A stretch of DNA of 64,000 nucleotides from Synaphobranchus kaupii (GCA_029718625.1 CM056383.1:65596849-65660848), one strand, 5' to 3'. Counted from the stretch's first letter, positions 45,813 through 57,790 are shown. Numbers and translations are program-made. Notes: generated by a model not told the origin, from the sequence alone.

Positions 45813-47316
45813 TCCCACCATTCCCTTTAAAAGCCACCTGCATTTGCCACTACACAAAGGGGTTAATAATAAAGTAAACAAAACATAGCCTACTGCAATC
45901 ATGTTCTGTGTCTAATGCATCTGTACCTGTTGTACAATCTATGCACATGACAAAATTAAAATAGTGTTCTTACAAACAATTCTTCAAATCCAATGGAGTA
46001 ACTATGGTGACATAGCCCTGTTTAGAACAAGAATTTTACTTTCAGTGCTCTTGAATTTCCTAAATAGAATACCTCTAATAGGTACTTTGTAAGGATTTAT
46101 GATCCATTGGACCAGATAAAGAAAATCCAATTATCAGACATACCCACAGTCCTGTTATTTTACATAGACTAATCTGATTGTGGAAACTAATCCAGAGTAA
46201 AAAAGAACACGATTTGAAGAAAAAATACATTTTGCAATGCAACAAATAATATGATATTGTAAAAATGCTTCAGCATGGGCCATTCTGGGTACGACTGGTA
46301 GAAAGAATTAGTGCATAGAACAGAATATTCACAGCCTCATCAGTTGTAATCTTGCTCTGTGTCCTACAATGGAATTAATTAAAGCCAGCCTATAAATGAC
46401 CCACCTGAATATCTGCCATTTTCAACAATCCTTTCTACTTCTGTTCTTAAAACGTAGGTTATTAAAGGTTCTGCACAGGCTTGAATACAATATTTTAATT
46501 TAGTCTATTATCAGGTAGTATCCCCTCTGAAACACTTGGGTCACAATTTAATTTAAAATAAAAATGCTTCTCAAATGCTTGAATATTGAAAGTACAATTG
46601 GTCCAATTGAACTTGACATTTTTTTATTTATTTAAAAAATATATATTTTCTGAATGAAAACATCTAATTTCTGAAAAACCAATGGGTTAGACTGCCTGCT
46701 TGCGAAAACCTCAGCCTCTCCAGTTGCACTGCAGGGCAATACAATAGCAGGATGCTATTACTGGCCCAAAGTGCTTACGACCCTCCTCTGCCACAGCCAC
46801 AAACTGTAAAATGCACCATTTATCCAGACTAAGAAAATCATGTTCAGATATAGAAACAATCATATTTTTTTTAAAATGTTGTACAAATAAGCATTCTGCA
46901 TTTTCCCTTGCTTACTGTACTATATACAGGGCCAAAGGTAATAGGGTAAATATGGAGTAGGATATCCTTTAGGAGGTGTGTTAAAGTAAACTGTACAAAG
47001 AGAGTGAAAGGAAGGAAAAGTGAACACGGATAGGATGTCAAATGCGTACACTATGAAAAGCAGGTCTTTGAACGGACAAATGGATATACAACAATTTACA
47101 GTACTTGCAATTGAAGAATAAAGTATGCAAATAAGATAAAAATTGACTGACAATTAAATCAGTTAAGGTGCATAAGAAGTATGTCATTGTAAACTGACTG
47201 ATAAGTAGGCTATTATTGTGTAAACATTATGCCATTGTATGTCAGCTGCTACATTATGGGAAGGATGTGCTTTGTCTTATCTGTTCTGTAGTTACTTCGA
47301 TGACGTTTCTGTATGC
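45813..47316. other. Non-coding segment, nothing recognised
   Basis: It begins with a short continuation of Harbinger sequence to about 45835, then AT-rich non-coding DNA. Confidence 0.45.
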
Positions 47317-47317
47317 T

Positions 47318-47365
47318 TTGGATAAAAGCGTCTGCTAAATAACTGCAATTTAATGTAATGTAAAA
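47318..47365 (+). mobile_element. SINE tail fragment
   Basis: GGATAAAAGCGTCTGCTAAA then TAACTGCAATTTAATGTAA is the 3' end of the SINE type seen at 42727-42977. Confidence 0.65.
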
Positions 47366-48102
47366 TGACAGAATAAGCACAACATAAGAAAATAAAGTGC
47401 AATTTCAATCATGTCATTTTGTAAAATAGGAACTGAATAAAGTGCAATTCCAAAAACTGTCAGGACATCTATTTTGGAAATTCAACTGGATTGAAAGGAT
47501 GCAACCTTTTTACTAGCCTATAAAGCTTGTTACAGCACAGTGCCGTTCATCTCTTTTTTCATTCTTTAGCTTAGCTCTACTTGCTGCCACAGTAAAGGGA
47601 GTTACATAAGGGTGAAATCAGCTCCACTACTGGCTTTCACAGAGGGACCTTAGTATGAAATGAAATAGGAGAAAGAATAAGATGTGATTTATCCAAGTAA
47701 AAATGTTTGAATTGATTTACAATCAGTTGTTTTATTTTTCAAGAGGGAAATGATTTTAGGCATTTGCGGCAATTGTATGGTTTCAGCCTATATGCGGTTT
47801 ACTCGTAATCGGGTGTAGCGAAGTTACATTCCACGTAAGAATTCAATTTCAAAAGGGAGCCGTGTAATTTATCAAAAGAGCCACTCATCGAGGTTTTATT
47901 ATGATAAGCTACCTGATTGAGTTTGTTGCAAAGTCTAGTGCAAACGTAATTCAATGCGTTGGCTCTGGTAGTTTGCCTGGTGGTTCTAGTGTTAAACACC
48001 AACTTTCCATTTCTGTAATGAAACCATTAGCCTACCTACCAGTTCAAGAATCTTCTAGAAATTTGACAGGTTAGGTGACCAGTGAAATATATTACAAATA
48101 CA
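47366..48102. other. Non-coding segment upstream of the decayed gene
   Basis: No similarity to the missing 5' part of the 48279-52540 pseudogene was seen here. A 67-codon minus frame at 47799-48002 is unsupported. Confidence 0.45.
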
Positions 48103-48104
48103 TA

Positions 48105-48278
48105 CAGTTGAAGTCGGAAGTTTACATAGACTTAGGTTGAAGTCATTAAAACTCATTTTTAGCCACTCCACAGATTTCATGTTAGCAAACTATAGTGTTG
48201 GCAAGTCAGTTAGGACATCTGCTTTGTAGAAAAAAAAAAGTAATTTTTCCAACAATTGTTTACAGACATTATTTCACT
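48105..48278 (+). mobile_element. Truncated Sleeping Beauty-type Tc1 terminal repeat
   Basis: TA precedes CAGTTGAAGTCGGAAGTTTA, then CATAGACTTAGGTTGAAGTC, and later GGCAAGTCAGTTAGGACATC and TTTTTCCAACAATTGTTTAC. This is the salmonid-type Tc1 (Sleeping Beauty group) left inverted repeat with its outer direct repeat. It stops just before the inner direct repeat would appear, at about 48278, where coding sequence of the neighbouring pseudogene begins. No transposase or right end is present. Confidence 0.85.
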
Positions 48279-50162
48279 TTCATTCCGGAGGAAAATGAAC
48301 ATTGGGACATGTTTCCTGGTAAAATCACCCCCAAACTTCATTAGATCACCCATTGTCCACGGCTCATCCAGCAATTTGGGCCCTCGAAGCATCTGTGGTC
48401 TTTGCGATTCGAAGGGAAGCACCAATACTTTAAGAGGCTAGCCGGAAACACCTGCAATTTTAAAAACATCTGCCTCGCACTCGCAAAATGGCGCCAACTG
48501 AGCCAGTGCTGCGAATTCACGTCGGTTGATGTTCTCGGACAGGACGAGTACACTGAGAGGAGGCGTTCTTGTCCGGTCAGGTCTCGGGCTCGCCAAGTCC
48601 AGAGCGGTCTTGAGCAGAGGTTTGGAGTTGAAAACATCCAGCAGGAGGAGAACGTTTTCGTTGTTAATCAACTTCGTCTTGACAACATCAAGTATAAGAT
48701 CCAACGACATCTTCACACTTGATGTGATTGAGGAGGACATCCCAATTTTTTTTATGGTTGTGATGATAGTCCGCTCCAGAGGCAGTTGGCTTTTGTTTTC
48801 ACTCCTGCTAACTCCTTCCCTATACAACCACCATCTGTATGCCTTTGAGGTCCAAGATCAAGAGAGGCAGTGGGTTGTCACTAAACCCGGAGAAGAAAAT
48901 GATTATCATCCTATTGATCTCTACAGCCTTGATGACAAGCCTGCCATATGCCTTCACCATGTTGTTTATAAAAGGTAGGGTACAAGTTAAAATGTTAGGT
49001 CACCACACAAGAAACCAGAATTGCAAATCAGCTGTTCATGTTGGTGCAGCACCACTGTTACATTCTTTGGGGAGAACCCTGTATTGTGTTTTGTTTTTTA
49101 GATGAACAAATCGATGGGGAAACACTGCTGGGCTTGACCGAAAGTATGGTTTACGGCGTGGCATGGTTTATGGCTGTTTCCACGCAGGAAACAACAAGTA
49201 AAATTCCTTGCCGAATTGAAGAAGATAAGAAGCAACATAGTTCATGCACAAAATAAAATTAATTTAAAAAACGTAAAATAATCACAGAACTCTTCTCATC
49301 CCTTGGTACTTTGCTGTGTGCTTAGCCCTGTTTTTTGTGTGAAATGCAGATCCACCAGCCCAAACATCTTCCATACATCCTCCATCTTCAGCAATAACAG
49401 CCTGGCCAACTGTTTACACACTTCCAGTCCTGAAGTGAGGGAGGTGTTGGTGAAGAAAGACAATGGATTGCACAAAAAAGATAAATCCCACCTACGAACG
49501 GCGTTGGTTAGTCTTCTCTTTGATGACAGTGTATTGTTAAGCTGTACTACATCAGTGCATTACCTTTGTTACTGTTACCTGTGATATGATTTAAGGCACA
49601 ATACTGAGTTGAGTGCTTTTTTGTAAAGATATTTCATAGAATTTACACAGATGTTGTTTCTCATTGGTCCCAATTTAGGTATCCGAGCCACAAAAAGTAC
49701 AGCGATGTGATGGGTGATCTGGTAACAAGATACACGTTCCTCAGAGACGGAAGCCATTTTGGTTTTGTAAGTAAAACTAATATCTTCTTGGTCTTTTTTT
49801 GTTATTGCTCGTCATCCAATTTGTCCCATTTCAATTCTATGATACTTGTACTGACACCTTTTTTCATTCCATTACCAAGGAAACCTTGTAGGTATGTTTG
49901 AAAAATAAATTGAAGAAGGAGAGGAAGGCCCATTGTCCATATGGAGAAAGTGAGGGAGATGAAACAAAATTATGGGATCCAGAAGCGGCCATCGACATCT
50001 GAGGATAATGAAACACTTACTAAAAAGAGACTACCGGTTAGATGAATTTATCATTTTTACCCCCAATATTATGTTATTATGAAAAACTGAAAAATTACAT
50101 TTTCTTGTTTTACTTACTTGCTCCTCTTCTTCCCCTATGTGACACAAGTCTTTGTTTTTCCT

Positions 50163-50594
50163 AAGGGGCCAAGAATGGGCTTTCGTTTTGAAGCTCACTT
50201 CCTGGTTGGGCTGGGAGCAGCAATTGTGCCGTTGCTCACTAGCGCCACTGCGATTGGCTCCAGTATAGGTCTTTCACCATGTAAGTCAATGGCAGCAATG
50301 TGGTCAGTCAATACATTTTTCCCACAAAAAAATGTAATTGCAATAGGTGCATTTCCTTCATTTAATGCATCTGCATGTGCAGATTTTTTTAAATATTGTG
50401 TCGTTTGGACAGGGTATTAATATTTGTTCAGGACCAATCAGAGGGACAGGTTGAGTCCTCTTCGGCTCCACGGAGCAGACGCAGTTTGTACAAACGGGCG
50501 GCGAAAAAGACATCCGGAGCCTCGATTCAGTTTTTACGAGGCCGTGGAAAGGCAATGGGTGACGTCACAGTGGCTTTGTCCATATTTTATACAG
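50163..50594 (+). mobile_element. Repeat family F, copy 2, with 9-bp duplication
   Basis: It starts AAGGGGCCAAGAATGGGC and ends ATTTTATACAG. It is flanked by GTTTTTCCT at 50154-50162 and 50595-50603. It is homologous to 25488-25930 (inverted), with a TGACGTCA palindrome at 50560-50567. It lies in intron 5 of the SAM-domain pseudogene. The 181-codon frame at 50396-50941 is a chance join of this repeat to exon 6. Confidence 0.85.
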
Positions 50595-51237
50595 GTTTTT
50601 CCTCAATAATAAAGATAAGCATCCATCCTCTCCCCCTTCTCAGCTCAATGCAGGGTCAGTGGAGGACAGTGGGGAAGATGGAACAAAGCATAGAGGAGCA
50701 CATGAAGGCCATGAGCGTCGAAATGGACAAGAGCAGGCCGAACATAGACCAAATCGAGTCAAGGATGCAGCGAACTCTCCATGCCGGGACCGACCTCTAC
50801 AAGAACAAAGCCGCTGAGGTGCTTCAGCAGTGCCCGTTCTTAAAAGTCCCTCGTCTGGTAAGCGATGCAGAAATACACACTTCAATAAATATTCAGTTTT
50901 GCTATTCTTCATCTCGTGGTCACATACAGGGTGTGATGTAACACACGCTAAGTTTGCGTGCGCGTGAGTTCGCACTGTGAATTATATGTATATGTTCATA
51001 TATGTTGTATATGTTCCGTATATGTCGTATGTTTGTATATGGCGTATATTTTCCGAGAGAGCGGCAGCCTAATTCTCTCATAAAGGACGGTAAAATAAAT
51101 GAAAAATAAAATAAATAAAAGTGCCCAGGTAATGTTACCTAGCAACGTATTGTTTTGCTCGGAGCAGCTCGCATTGGAACCAGCGGTGGTCAGATTATAT
51201 CGTCAGTTTTCTATCAATTGTCAAAACAGTACTGGTA

Positions 51238-51330
51238 CAACATTGCTCGATTCACTTTAAAAATCAAGCAATTCCAGATGAAAAATATGAACCATTTAAT
51301 AAATGGCACCTTTATGGTTCTTTATGAAGA
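51238..51330 (+). repeat. Dispersed repeat H, short copy
   Basis: Matches 53300-53375: AAATCAAGCAATTCCAGATG, AAAAATATGAACCATTTAAT and AAATGGCACC, then a GGTTCTTTATGAAGAACC hairpin. It lies in intron 6 of the pseudogene. Confidence 0.75.
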
Positions 51331-51943
51331 ACCTATAAACAAAAAAACAATGGGGAGCTTTTTGATTTTCTCTGCCTGAGAATGACCTGTTTATTGAACT
51401 GTTTTGAAAAAAACTCATTTGACTTACATTCATTGTAGAGGACCGTTTGACACCCAAAGTGGTACTGCATGCGTTAGCAACGTCACATGCAAAGGGTCAA
51501 TGAAGTGATAAAAAGTATTGTTTTTGTTTCAGTTGCTGTACGAAATGGAGCTGCGGTTCGGCCAAGATGTGGATGCCAATCTCACTGGGTTCCTCCACAG
51601 TAGTGCGGGGAGGAACGTGGAGTCCACAAAGGGACCACAGCACGCTTTATTGACCTCTGCAATTGCAGAGGCTGACCAACTGAAAGCCAAAGGTAATAGC
51701 ATTTTGAGGCTAATGCTATCATTTGGAATTAATTCAAATTCCTGTTTCAAGTTGTGTTTGCACATTTTGAATTGGACGCTAGGTCATGTTTTATTTCAGA
51801 TTTGCTGAGCAATGCCGGGGTCCTACTACTGCCAACCCCGATGAAAGAGAACAGTAAACTGCTCTACTGCATCAATGAGGTCAGTAGATTGACTGGGAGC
51901 TAACTTTTTAAGAGTGTGGCAGCATTATGGGCAGGCTGAGGAA

Positions 51944-52139
51944 CAGGGGTATTCACTGAAGGGTTCTGGAGGGCCGCCCTGTCTACGGGTATTTGTTCTA
52001 ACCGTGCACTACAACGCCTGACTTCACTAATCACGGTCCTGATTAAAACAAACGGGAGGTATGAGTCGTGAAATGGTGAGCGGTTGGAACAAATACCCGT
52101 AGACACGACGGCCCTCCAGGACCGGAGTGAATACCCCTG
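51944..52139. mobile_element. hAT-type MITE with exact 8-bp duplication
   Basis: The 196-bp element begins CAGGGGTATTCACTGAAGGG and ends GGAGTGAATACCCCTG, with about 50-bp inverted repeats (shared core GTCTACGGGTATTTGTTC). Perfect 8-bp repeats CTGAGGAA flank it at 51936-51943 and 52140-52147. It sits in intron 8 of the SAM-domain pseudogene. Confidence 0.95.
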
Positions 52140-52866
52140 CTGAGGAAGAAGGCTTCCTTGTAAGTGCAAACACAAGGAAATTAATTAATAATAACAATAT
52201 TCTAAAAGCGATCTTTCCATTATATGTGTCTAGGAACCAGTGGCACCAACAGCGACCATCTTATTTCGTTCTGAGTTCACTGCGGACCACTTCAAACAGA
52301 GATGGTCTCCATCAAGATGGATGGCTGCTTGGTCATTGGCCCTTCCCCGGACATCGATGCCACTTTGGGCCTAGACTGTTTGTTTGCGCTTTACTTTCTC
52401 TTCCAGGTTCGGTAACCCCAAGGGGGCTCGGCACACACTACACTTTTTTGAAAGATGTATGAAACGGTCTGCCTCCAAGCCCTCCACCCCAGTCTTGCGT
52501 GTGGGAAAATATGTTGCAACCATAAACCATTCATTATCAGTACCATACGGCTGCATAAAACTACAGTATATATGTTTCTATTCACATTAGTTAAATGTTT
52601 TGTGTCTTTGAAGCTTTTTTTTTGTGCCTTTGTGTCTTTGAATCTAAGAAAGTGCGCTTAGCCTATTTCAGTACGTGATATGTATACAGTATTTATAGTA
52701 TACTGTAAGTATGTAAATTATAATTATGTATTATCTCTATTTAAACTACTTATATAATGTCTTTGTTGTATACAATTATATTTATTTCTTATATGTTTCT
52801 ATTGGAAGGAGAAAACGGTGCTCAAAGCCGACCTGAAGTCGAGGTACAGCCTGAAATAGGGAAGCA

Positions 52867-52995
52867 GTATGGCAGAGAAAGGTGTAGCACTCTGAGGCCC
52901 CTTTTGGGTCGAAACGTCAGTGTTTTTAATGCTTGAATAAATAATAAAAAAAAATTATACTACTGGAGCGAGTGCTGCACCTTTCTCTGCCATAC
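52867..52995. repeat. 129-bp hairpin element with 25-bp arms
   Basis: The arm GTATGGCAGAGAAAGGTGTA(GCACT) at 52867-52891 is complementary to 52971-52995 with one mismatch. The interior has GGGTCGAAACGTCAG and AATAAATAATAAA, resembling a retroelement 3' end with a polyadenylation signal. The class is uncertain. Confidence 0.75.
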
Positions 52996-53299
52996 TTATG
53001 TTTCTTTTGAAATTAGTAATATGTTTTATGCCTTTGAAGCTTTTGAACCTAAGAATGTTTAGAACAAGACTGCTTTTAGCCTATTTTAATATGTGATATG
53101 CATGTTAGTATGTAAATTATAATTATTTATTAAATATTATTTATTATATGTATAGTATTTAAACTATTTATATAATGTCTTTGAAGTTTTTAATTTATTG
53201 ATTGTTTTATACGAGTGCTCTTGTTTGGATAAAATTTCCATTTTTGAACACAAAATATTATCTTTCTTCACACAAATGCACGAGTAACTTACACACTTG

Positions 53300-53548
53300 T
53301 TTTCACTTTAAAATCAAGCAATTCCAAATGAAAAATATGAACCATTTAATAAATGGCACCCTTTATGGTTCTTTATCAAGAACATATAAAAAAAAGTTAT
53401 ATTTGGAACCATTTGGGGTGTCTTATATGTACCCTATATGGTTCTTTATCAAGAACATATAAAAAAGGTTCTATTTGGAACCATTTGGGGTGCCTTATAT
53501 GTATCAAAGGATGGAACCCTTTAAGGTTCTATATAGAACCTTTTTTTC
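53300..53548 (+). repeat. Dispersed repeat H with tandem hairpin units
   Basis: Two tandem units of about 85 bp contain GGTTCTTTATCAAGAACA, CATATAAAAAA and TTTGGAACCATTTGGGGTG, then a final GGTTCTATATAGAACC palindrome. Such GGTTCT...AGAACC repeats are common in teleosts. Confidence 0.8.
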
Positions 53549-55428
53549 TAAGAGTGTGCTGATACACCTTGATGGAGAGCAGGCTGATATTAGCGATGGG
53601 GCTGATCAATTTCATTTCCTGTCTTTTGAGGCTTTTGGCAAACGCAAACATTTCACGTAAAATGTACTTTTTATGATTAATTCATATATTGTGTAGAAAC
53701 TGTACAAAATTGGGTCAAATACGATGACTTGTTTGTTTCACACTATGATAGTGTCATTTGGTGCTCAATCTGTGAAATACTCTAGGTTCAGCACAGCCAT
53801 AGGATTAATAGGATCTCTAACCTGTGGTTAACAGTAGAGGAGAGCAGCTGTCTTGCTAAATGAACATGGGCGGCGATAGTTTATTTGGTGAAAGGTGTAA
53901 GTAGACACAAAACATATAAATGAATACAATTTTTGCAACATTAAGTGCCGTTTAATTGAATAGTGACAAAATATACATGAAGTGGCATTCAAAATTTTGC
54001 ACATACTGCATTCAAGCAATGACTGTTTTTTGACTTACATTTTATTTCAGGTTGTCTTTGTTAAAGCAAACTAGATAACTGAAGCAAGATGAATGTGCAA
54101 TGCTGAGCCGTTTATCTCTGTACACTGGGAATACAAGGTGGAAAATTAAACTCTAATTTGGAAATGTATGACCATTATAAATATGATATCAGAAAAAAGC
54201 AGGACGTTGAAAGGCACTCTCCACTCTCGGATGAAATACATGCTAGGATTGCGATGGCAGATGCCGGCCTTGATGTGTGTTGAAAGCGTGTTGAAAAATA
54301 GACATGAAATTGCTCACACCACTGCAATTGTCCCAACAAAGACCCAATTAGAACAGACAGTGAAGTCTTCGGCAGATATAGAGCCAAACCGCATGGCAGG
54401 CGTGAACCTGCCGTTTGCTGGAGCTGAGTCTTTTAACCATTTTTCCCCCCATTAATCCTTACGACAATTGCTTCGTATATACAAATGTGACATTTCTATA
54501 ACTAAAAAGTTGCATGCTGCTATTGGCTTCATTATCAACCGCTTCAGTTATTTATCAGCAGTGTTGTGTAAGTAAAAAGATGTGGTTTCCCAGCTATGCC
54601 AAACTGCAGGTGAGCAAAATGCACTCAAAAAGCAATGTCTGCACAGTAGTTTATCTGCATACATAGATGAGCACTAGTCAATTCTCCATAAAAAGCTCCA
54701 TTCCATGTCCTGCAACGTATCAGCATTGTACATTTTCCACTGACACCAGGACAGTATTTATTTTATTTGGCAGAGTAACTGGGCATAATGTGCTTATTGA
54801 TACCCTGCATAATTTGCAGGCTGTTAAGGCGTTTCTTTTTAATTACAGTGCTGCATGTTTTAGTAAGCCCGTGAATGTTTTCATCAACACGTTATACCGA
54901 AGGAAGACATTTTCTTGTATCTTTGGCTGAAGTCATCACAGTTCATTAGTTTTCATTGGATACCCAAGGGGATTTGTGCTTATTTAAGCAAATTTTGTAG
55001 AATGTAGAATGAATACATTAACCTACTCATTACATGTATCATTGCCCCAGAGGCTATTTGAAAAATATACAATACAGTATGTGTGCGGTGACTTGCAAAC
55101 TTGAAAATGCTGAAATAATACCTGTACACTGATCATTGGTGTTAACCTGTGTTTTTCTTGTTTTAAATGATGTTCATACAAAGAGCTGTATGTATGTTGT
55201 TTTGTGTGAGCAATGGATGTGTGCATGTGTAAGGGGGGGACTTTGTAGAGGTTTGGATTTCCCATTTAAGAATTTTTTTATTCCTCTTTTTTTTTAACTA
55301 GTCTATTCCTCAAAAATGAAATGGGGAATTTATAGCACCAGTTGCACAAAAATCTGTCATTGGCTATGAATATTATTTATTATAAATATTGATTTGTTGC
55401 AAATTCTCTGTTCAGCATGATGTGCATA
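53549..55428. other. Non-coding segment, nothing recognised
   Basis: Nearly 1.9 kb without coding or repeat signals that I can name. Confidence 0.45.
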
Positions 55429-55430
55429 TA

Positions 55431-56036
55431 CAGTACCAGTCAAAAGTTTGGACACACCTACTCATAGTACTGTTTTCCACATTTTGGAATAGTAAAGACA
55501 TCAAAACTATGAGATAACACAAATTAAATTATGCAAAGACCAAAAAAGTGTTAAACAAATAAAAAAAGTAATATATTTTAGATTCTTCAAAGTAGCCTTG
55601 ATAACAGCCTTGCACATTCTTGCCATTCTCTCAAACAACTTATGTGGTAAATAGGTATTCCACAGTTAAACAGGTGATGCCATCATGACTCTATATAAAA
55701 GGATATCAAAAGACTCCTGATATCTTATTTCCAGGTACTCTTAGAAGCGATACTATAACCTCTGCATTTGAATGGATCTCTATGGGAATTGGGAGGTGGG
55801 ACTAGATTTAGCTTGAAATTACACTGGAACAGTGTGGAACACATGGTTGGCTAAATGGCTCTAAGTCAACAAGGGTCTGACGTATCAAACAAACCTTAAA
55901 CCATCACTCTGCTGCCAGAAATACAGTAGATATGGATGGATAACTTGAAGGGTTTCTTCTCCTGACTTATTTTTCCATAGGAAAATTTGTCAGGAGAAAC
56001 AACCCTTAAAATGATCCAAACTTTTGACTGGTACTG
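55431..56036. mobile_element. 606-bp composite Tc1 MITE
   Basis: The left terminus CAGTACCAGTCAAAAGTTTG and right terminus CAAACTTTTGACTGGTACTG are exact complements and are flanked by TA (55429-55430, 56037-56038). They match the termini of 28175-30084. The left 250 bp is Tc1 sequence. The interior from about 55685 is the family A module (ATCAAAAGACTCCTGATATC, AATGGATCTCTATGGGAATT, GATATGGATGGATAACTTGA), also found at 9115 and 20160. There is no transposase coding. Confidence 0.9.
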
Positions 56037-56038
56037 TA

Positions 56039-57440
56039 CTTTCAGCTATTACTGCATGAAAAGCTGCATTTGCAGGGCGGACACTACAGTGCACAAATCT
56101 GAAAATGGACTGTATCTGGCCATTTGCTGATGTGTGTGTGTGCCATCGGAAATGGACATAAGCTTGTGCACGGAGATGTTCTTGTCCAGAAATTTCCCAT
56201 AAATTATCTGACGTGGTCGTCCACTTCTCCTAATCGGGAATGTCCAGGTCCTGAAATCCCAAAACACAAATGTGGCCTTGGAGTCTGCAGAAGTTTCTGG
56301 AAATATACATGGGAAACCACTGTTCACGACAGCCATGCAGCAAATTTCACTGAAATTTAACAGGTCGGATATATTCCAGAAATCACTGTAACGTCAGCTT
56401 GGTGACACTGGTGCAATATGCTTACTATGCGCAAAGAGAACTTAACTGAGAACTTAACTGGACTTGTTGTATCAGATAAGCTCCACTGTGTGCTTGGAAG
56501 TAATTTAACTTTGCTGAAACCACTACTAAAAGTCAATGGTGATACAAAATCCAATTGTCCAGGCAAGAGCCGTAGCCTCATCACACCTGCTGATTACTGA
56601 CTGATTTACAGCCCCAGTTTACATTTACATTCTTGCTACTCTGCCCTGCAGGAAATTGGAATATTGTGTCAGCAATTCCACCTTTTGATTACCTCAAGCC
56701 TTTGCAGTACAAAATTGATACATCACTGCTAATGTATTCTCTCCCTTTGTTCTGCTACATTTTTAGGAAGGAAATACAATAGATTACTCTCCAGTTCTTT
56801 CTTAATTTCACATCTCAGACAATAGTAGTCCTTTACCCAGGCTTGCCTACAGATATTTCTTTCTTTTGAAATTCTGCTGATATTGTCTCTTTGACATTTA
56901 GGAAAGAAAAATGACATGATAAATGATACAAATAAATGCAATCGGCTAACGACTTAAACAAGTTTGGCGTTTGTTACTTTAACTGTGATACTATTTAGGA
57001 TATAGTGTAGAGAAATATTTTCTCATAATCTACCGCATGAGCTTGTTTACGTTTGAAACCCCACTTAGTAAATTCCAAATTGAAATGACAACAGATTTTG
57101 TCTGCCAACTTTGCCTTGAGCGAGTTTTACCCTTAAGAGGTGAACAGCTGCAAAGAAAACTATGCTTACACGTTTGGTAGAGTCTTTAGACTCTTATAAT
57201 TTGACGTCTTGTCAGCTTATTTTATTTTATTTTTCTGGTTGATTTCACTGAATCTCCTCTAAAACACTTGGAGCACGGAACATACTGCAGGTGCATATAA
57301 ATGAACCAACTACTGAAAAGACAGTTGGTGCATATTTATATATTAATGATGTTCATAGGGGGCTGAATATTAATCTGAATGTGTAGCCATCATTATCCAG
57401 CAATATTATCTCTATCTGTATTCAAATTTGTATTGTTAAA
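56039..57440. other. Non-coding segment, nothing recognised
   Basis: Antisense frame pairs at 56049-56600 have no domains. Confidence 0.45.
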
Positions 57441-57444
57441 ACCT

Positions 57445-57730
57445 AGAGTGGCTTACACCGGATGATGCCCGTAAAACTGAGGGGCTGAATGGACATCCAA
57501 GCCATATTTAAGGAGTGCACGTACATCTGTTTTGTCATCCTGGAAGAGACCACTCCCATCGGGACAGAAATGTTTCATCATAGGATAAAGGTGATCACTC
57601 AGAATAACTTTGTATTGATTTGCAGTGACCCTTCCCTCGAAGGGGACAAGTGGACCCAAACCATGCCAGGAAAATGCCCCCCACAGCATAACAGAGCCAC
57701 CGGACCCTCACACTGTAGGGGTTTTTCATT
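57445..57730 (-). pseudogene. Tc1-like transposase fragment
   Basis: On the minus strand the translation reads MLWGAFSWHGLGPLVPFEGR, VTANQYKVILSDHLYPMMKH and FCPDGSGLFQDDKTDV. This is the stretch of Tc1 transposase from the VW/LWGAF motif to the QDD motif with the second catalytic Asp. The first Asp region, the catalytic Glu region and the DNA-binding domain are absent. It is a different Tc1 subfamily from 28440-29910 and 42990-43520. Confidence 0.78.
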
Positions 57731-57753
57731 TAATTTGTCACCTGGCTGTGTAT

Positions 57754-57757
<4 letters not shown>

Positions 57758-57790
<33 letters not shown>
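57758..57790. repeat. (TA)n microsatellite
   Basis: About 15 TA units. Confidence 0.9.

Larger units (their letters stand above)
48279..52540 (+). pseudogene. Decayed nine-exon SAM-domain gene (SAMD3-like family)
   Basis: Inferred exons: 48279-48974, 49102-~49257, 49350-~49527, 49679-49766, 49892-50036, 50644-50857, 51533-51692, 51800-51879, 52234-~52540. Most junctions keep GT/AG consensus. Exon 1 reads WDMFPGKITPK, then a stop, HCPRLIQQFGPS, LRFEGKHQYFKRLAGNTCNF, later, in another frame, LDVIEEDIPIFF and LYAFEVQDQERQW. Exon 2 is a SAM domain (DEQIDGETLLGLTESM; frameshift; KQQVKFLAELKKIRSN). Exon 3 has a frameshift before SPEVREVLVKKDNGLHKKDK. Exon 4 reads YPSHKKYSDVMGDLVTRYTF. Exon 5 switches frame to RPIVHMEKVREMKQNYGIQK. 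Exons 7 and 8 are open. Exon 9 has at least two frame breaks around DGCLVIGPSPDIDATLGLDC. The family name is from recognition of the domain order; function is unknown. The 5' end is lost at the Tc1 repeat. Transposon insertions lie in introns 5 and 8. Confidence 0.82.

Noticed and set aside
48438..48827. 129-codon minus-strand frame that looks protein-like
   Set aside because: It is antisense to exon 1 of the SAM-domain pseudogene; the plus strand has the splice sites and family motifs.
50396..50941. 181-codon plus-strand frame
   Set aside because: Its first half is the family F repeat and its second half exon 6 of the pseudogene, joined only by chance across the intron.
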